In this document: positions 62,994-64,000 of the stretch, one piece after another
Numbering within the stretch: the first letter of the stretch is position 1
Layout of the letters: every line of letters starts with the position of its first letter
NCBI RefSeq assembly: GCF_025791835.1
Contig: NZ_JAOXLP010000002.1
Location: forward strand, 62,001 to 126,000
DNA length: 64,000 bases
Direction of reading: 5' to 3'
DNA from: Roseomonas xinghualingensis
GTDB lineage: Bacteria; Pseudomonadota; Alphaproteobacteria; Acetobacterales; Acetobacteraceae
Notes under the pieces: generated by a model
The model's database searches: none
What the model was told of the DNA's origin: nothing
Seen by the model: only the letters and a program-made list of their open reading frames with translations
Position numbers and translations under genes: made by a program

Positions 62994-64000
62994 ATGCCCA
63001 TCCGTTCCACCAAATCCAGCCTGCTGAGCCTGACCGCCGTGGCCGCGTTGCTTGCGGCGCCCGCCTTTGCTCAGGGCCAGGACCAGGCGCAGCCGCGTGA
63101 TGGCGCGCCGGGCAACCCGCCCTCCACCGCCACCCAACGCGCGGCGGATGCGGTGACGGGCAACCAGACCCCGCCCGACGGTACTCCTGGCAACCCGCCC
63201 GGCACCGCGGCGGGGCGCGCCGCGGAACGTGCGGGAAATGCCGTGAGTGGGGCCACCGACAATGCGGGCCGTTCCGCGGATGCGGCGCATCCCTCCCTCC
63301 GCCCGGATGGTTCCCAGGGCAACCCGCCCGGCACGGTGGTGACGCGCGGCGTGGACCGGGCGCTGGGCACCAATCTGTCCGGTGCCTTCCCGGAGAACGA
63401 ACAGGGCCGCAACGAGCGGACCGACCAGGGATCGGCGGGCGGACAGCCCGCCACCGTGACCGGCCGCGATGCGCCCGCGCAGGGCGGCAGCCGTGTCAAC
63501 GAGCCCCCGGCCGCCAATGCCAATCCGCGCGCCATGGGCAGCACCCAGGGCCAGACGGCCCAGAGCGGGGGGCAGGGCGGCATGCCCGGCGCGGTGAATG
63601 CGACGCCGGATGGTAACCAGGCCCGCTCGGGCACCATGGCCGTGCCGCTCCAGAACCAGGCCGCGGGGAATGCCCAGGGCACGCAGAACGGCAATCCTGA
63701 CCGCGCCGCCAACAATGCGGCGACTGCTGGTAACCAGAATGGCGATCGCGGCACCACGGCCAATGCACCCGCCGCGCAGACCGACCGGGCGAGCCGGATC
63801 ATCGGCTCCACCGTCTATAACGAGCGGAACGAGTCCATCGGATCGGTCGATGACCTGATCATGCCGCAGGGCAATTCCTCGCCGATGGTGGTGGTCTCGG
63901 TGGGCGGCTTCCTCGGGATCGGCGCGAAGCTGGTGGCCGTGCCGCTGTCTGACCTGCGCTGGTCCGCGGCCGACAACCGCTGGACGATCGCCGGTGCGAC
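62994..64000 (+). CDS. secreted repeat protein with PRC-barrel domain (3' end outside window)
   Basis: The frame opens at ATG 62994, with AGGAG upstream, and is still open at the window end (335 residues). Signal peptide: SLLSLTAVAALLAAPAFA-QG. The next 240 residues are Asn/Gly/Ala-rich and disordered, with repeated DG-x-x-GNPPGT units at about residues 36-44, 62-71 and 105-114 and a weaker TPDGNQARSG later. From residue 268 (RIIGSTVYNERNESIGSVDDL) a PRC-barrel-type domain begins and runs past the edge. Periplasmic PRC-barrel proteins of this kind are common in Rhodospirillales and Rhizobiales; role unknown. Confidence 0.8.
   Translation, partial: MPIRSTKSSLLSLTAVAALLAAPAFAQGQDQAQPRDGAPGNPPSTATQRAADAVTGNQTPPDGTPGNPPGTAAGRAAERAGNAVSGATDNAGRSADAAHPSLRPDGSQGNPPGTVVTRGVDRALGTNLSGAFPENEQGRNERTDQGSAGGQPATVTGRDAPAQGGSRVNEPPAANANPRAMGSTQGQTAQSGGQGGMPGAVNATPDGNQARSGTMAVPLQNQAAGNAQGTQNGNPDRAANNAATAGNQNGDRGTTANAPAAQTDRASRIIGSTVYNERNESIGSVDDLIMPQGNSSPMVVVSVGGFLGIGAKLVAVPLSDLRWSAADNRWTIAGA

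Overview
The window is a GC-rich (roughly 70 %), densely packed alphaproteobacterial chromosome segment. Gene content and protein style (aa3 oxidase operon with a tiny gene between ctaB and ctaG, sdhCDAB, HpnC/HpnD-type squalene-forming enzymes, DUF1489, Asd- and SdhA-like sequences of alphaproteobacterial type) point to the Acetobacteraceae, most likely Roseomonas or a close relative. This placement is inferred from protein resemblance only. No phage, CRISPR array, replication origin or rRNA operon was seen. One tRNA-Leu, one decayed insertion sequence and one decayed ferritin-like/iron-transporter gene are present.

Layout. 1-0.8 kb: end of an acyl-CoA dehydrogenase. 0.9-7.6 kb: a compact five-gene cluster (two CrtI/CrtN-type FAD desaturases, an acyltransferase, a family 2 glycosyltransferase, and one ORF fusing HpnC to HpnD). 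It reads as a C30 (squalene-route) carotenoid pathway leading to an acylated glycosyl carotenoid, the same set of activities as staphyloxanthin synthesis. 7.7-14 kb: a FrnE-like thiol isomerase, an SH3 lipoprotein, an IS remnant, a GFA protein, tRNA-Leu(UAA), a DsbD-like reductase, an aldo/keto reductase and a TerB-like protein. 14.1-21.1 kb: HrpB helicase, then a DegP-type protease followed by a two-component pair and an MFS transporter. 21.3-29.9 kb: assorted metabolism (CoA transferase plus HMG-CoA-lyase-like pair, NCS2 permease, XthA, fumarylacetoacetase-family hydrolase, PuuD-like hydrolase, LolA-like carrier, degenerate glycosyltransferase-like protein).

30.3-36.4 kb: the terminal oxidase operon coxB-coxA-ctaB-small ORF-ctaG-coxC, a clear rho-independent terminator, then SURF1 and an M32 carboxypeptidase. 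37.9-43.1 kb: a racemase-family protein, a DUF2272 lipoprotein, the decayed ferritin/VIT gene, and lpxK-waaA for lipid A/Kdo assembly with DUF1489 upstream. 43.2-50.4 kb: a large chemoreceptor, an Asd-like protein that has lost its catalytic cysteine and histidine, and sdhCDAB. Cox and Sdh together give the window a respiratory core.

50.4-64 kb: an HI0933-type flavoprotein, a transglutaminase-like protein, an Rrf2 regulator, a flavin-binding-fold protein, two tiny tandem ORFs, cysteine synthase with an esterase, an ATP-grasp ligase, an orphan solute-binding protein facing an N-acyl-D-amino-acid deacylase, AzlCD, a KGG stress peptide, RecX, and a secreted repeat protein with a PRC-barrel end that runs off the window.

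Most notable for follow-up: the HpnC-HpnD fusion inside a carotenoid cluster that has no clear HpnE, the Asd pseudoenzyme next to sdh, the Glu-to-Gln change beside the CuA site of CoxB, and an orphan terminator hairpin at 27.36 kb that may end an unannotated small transcript.
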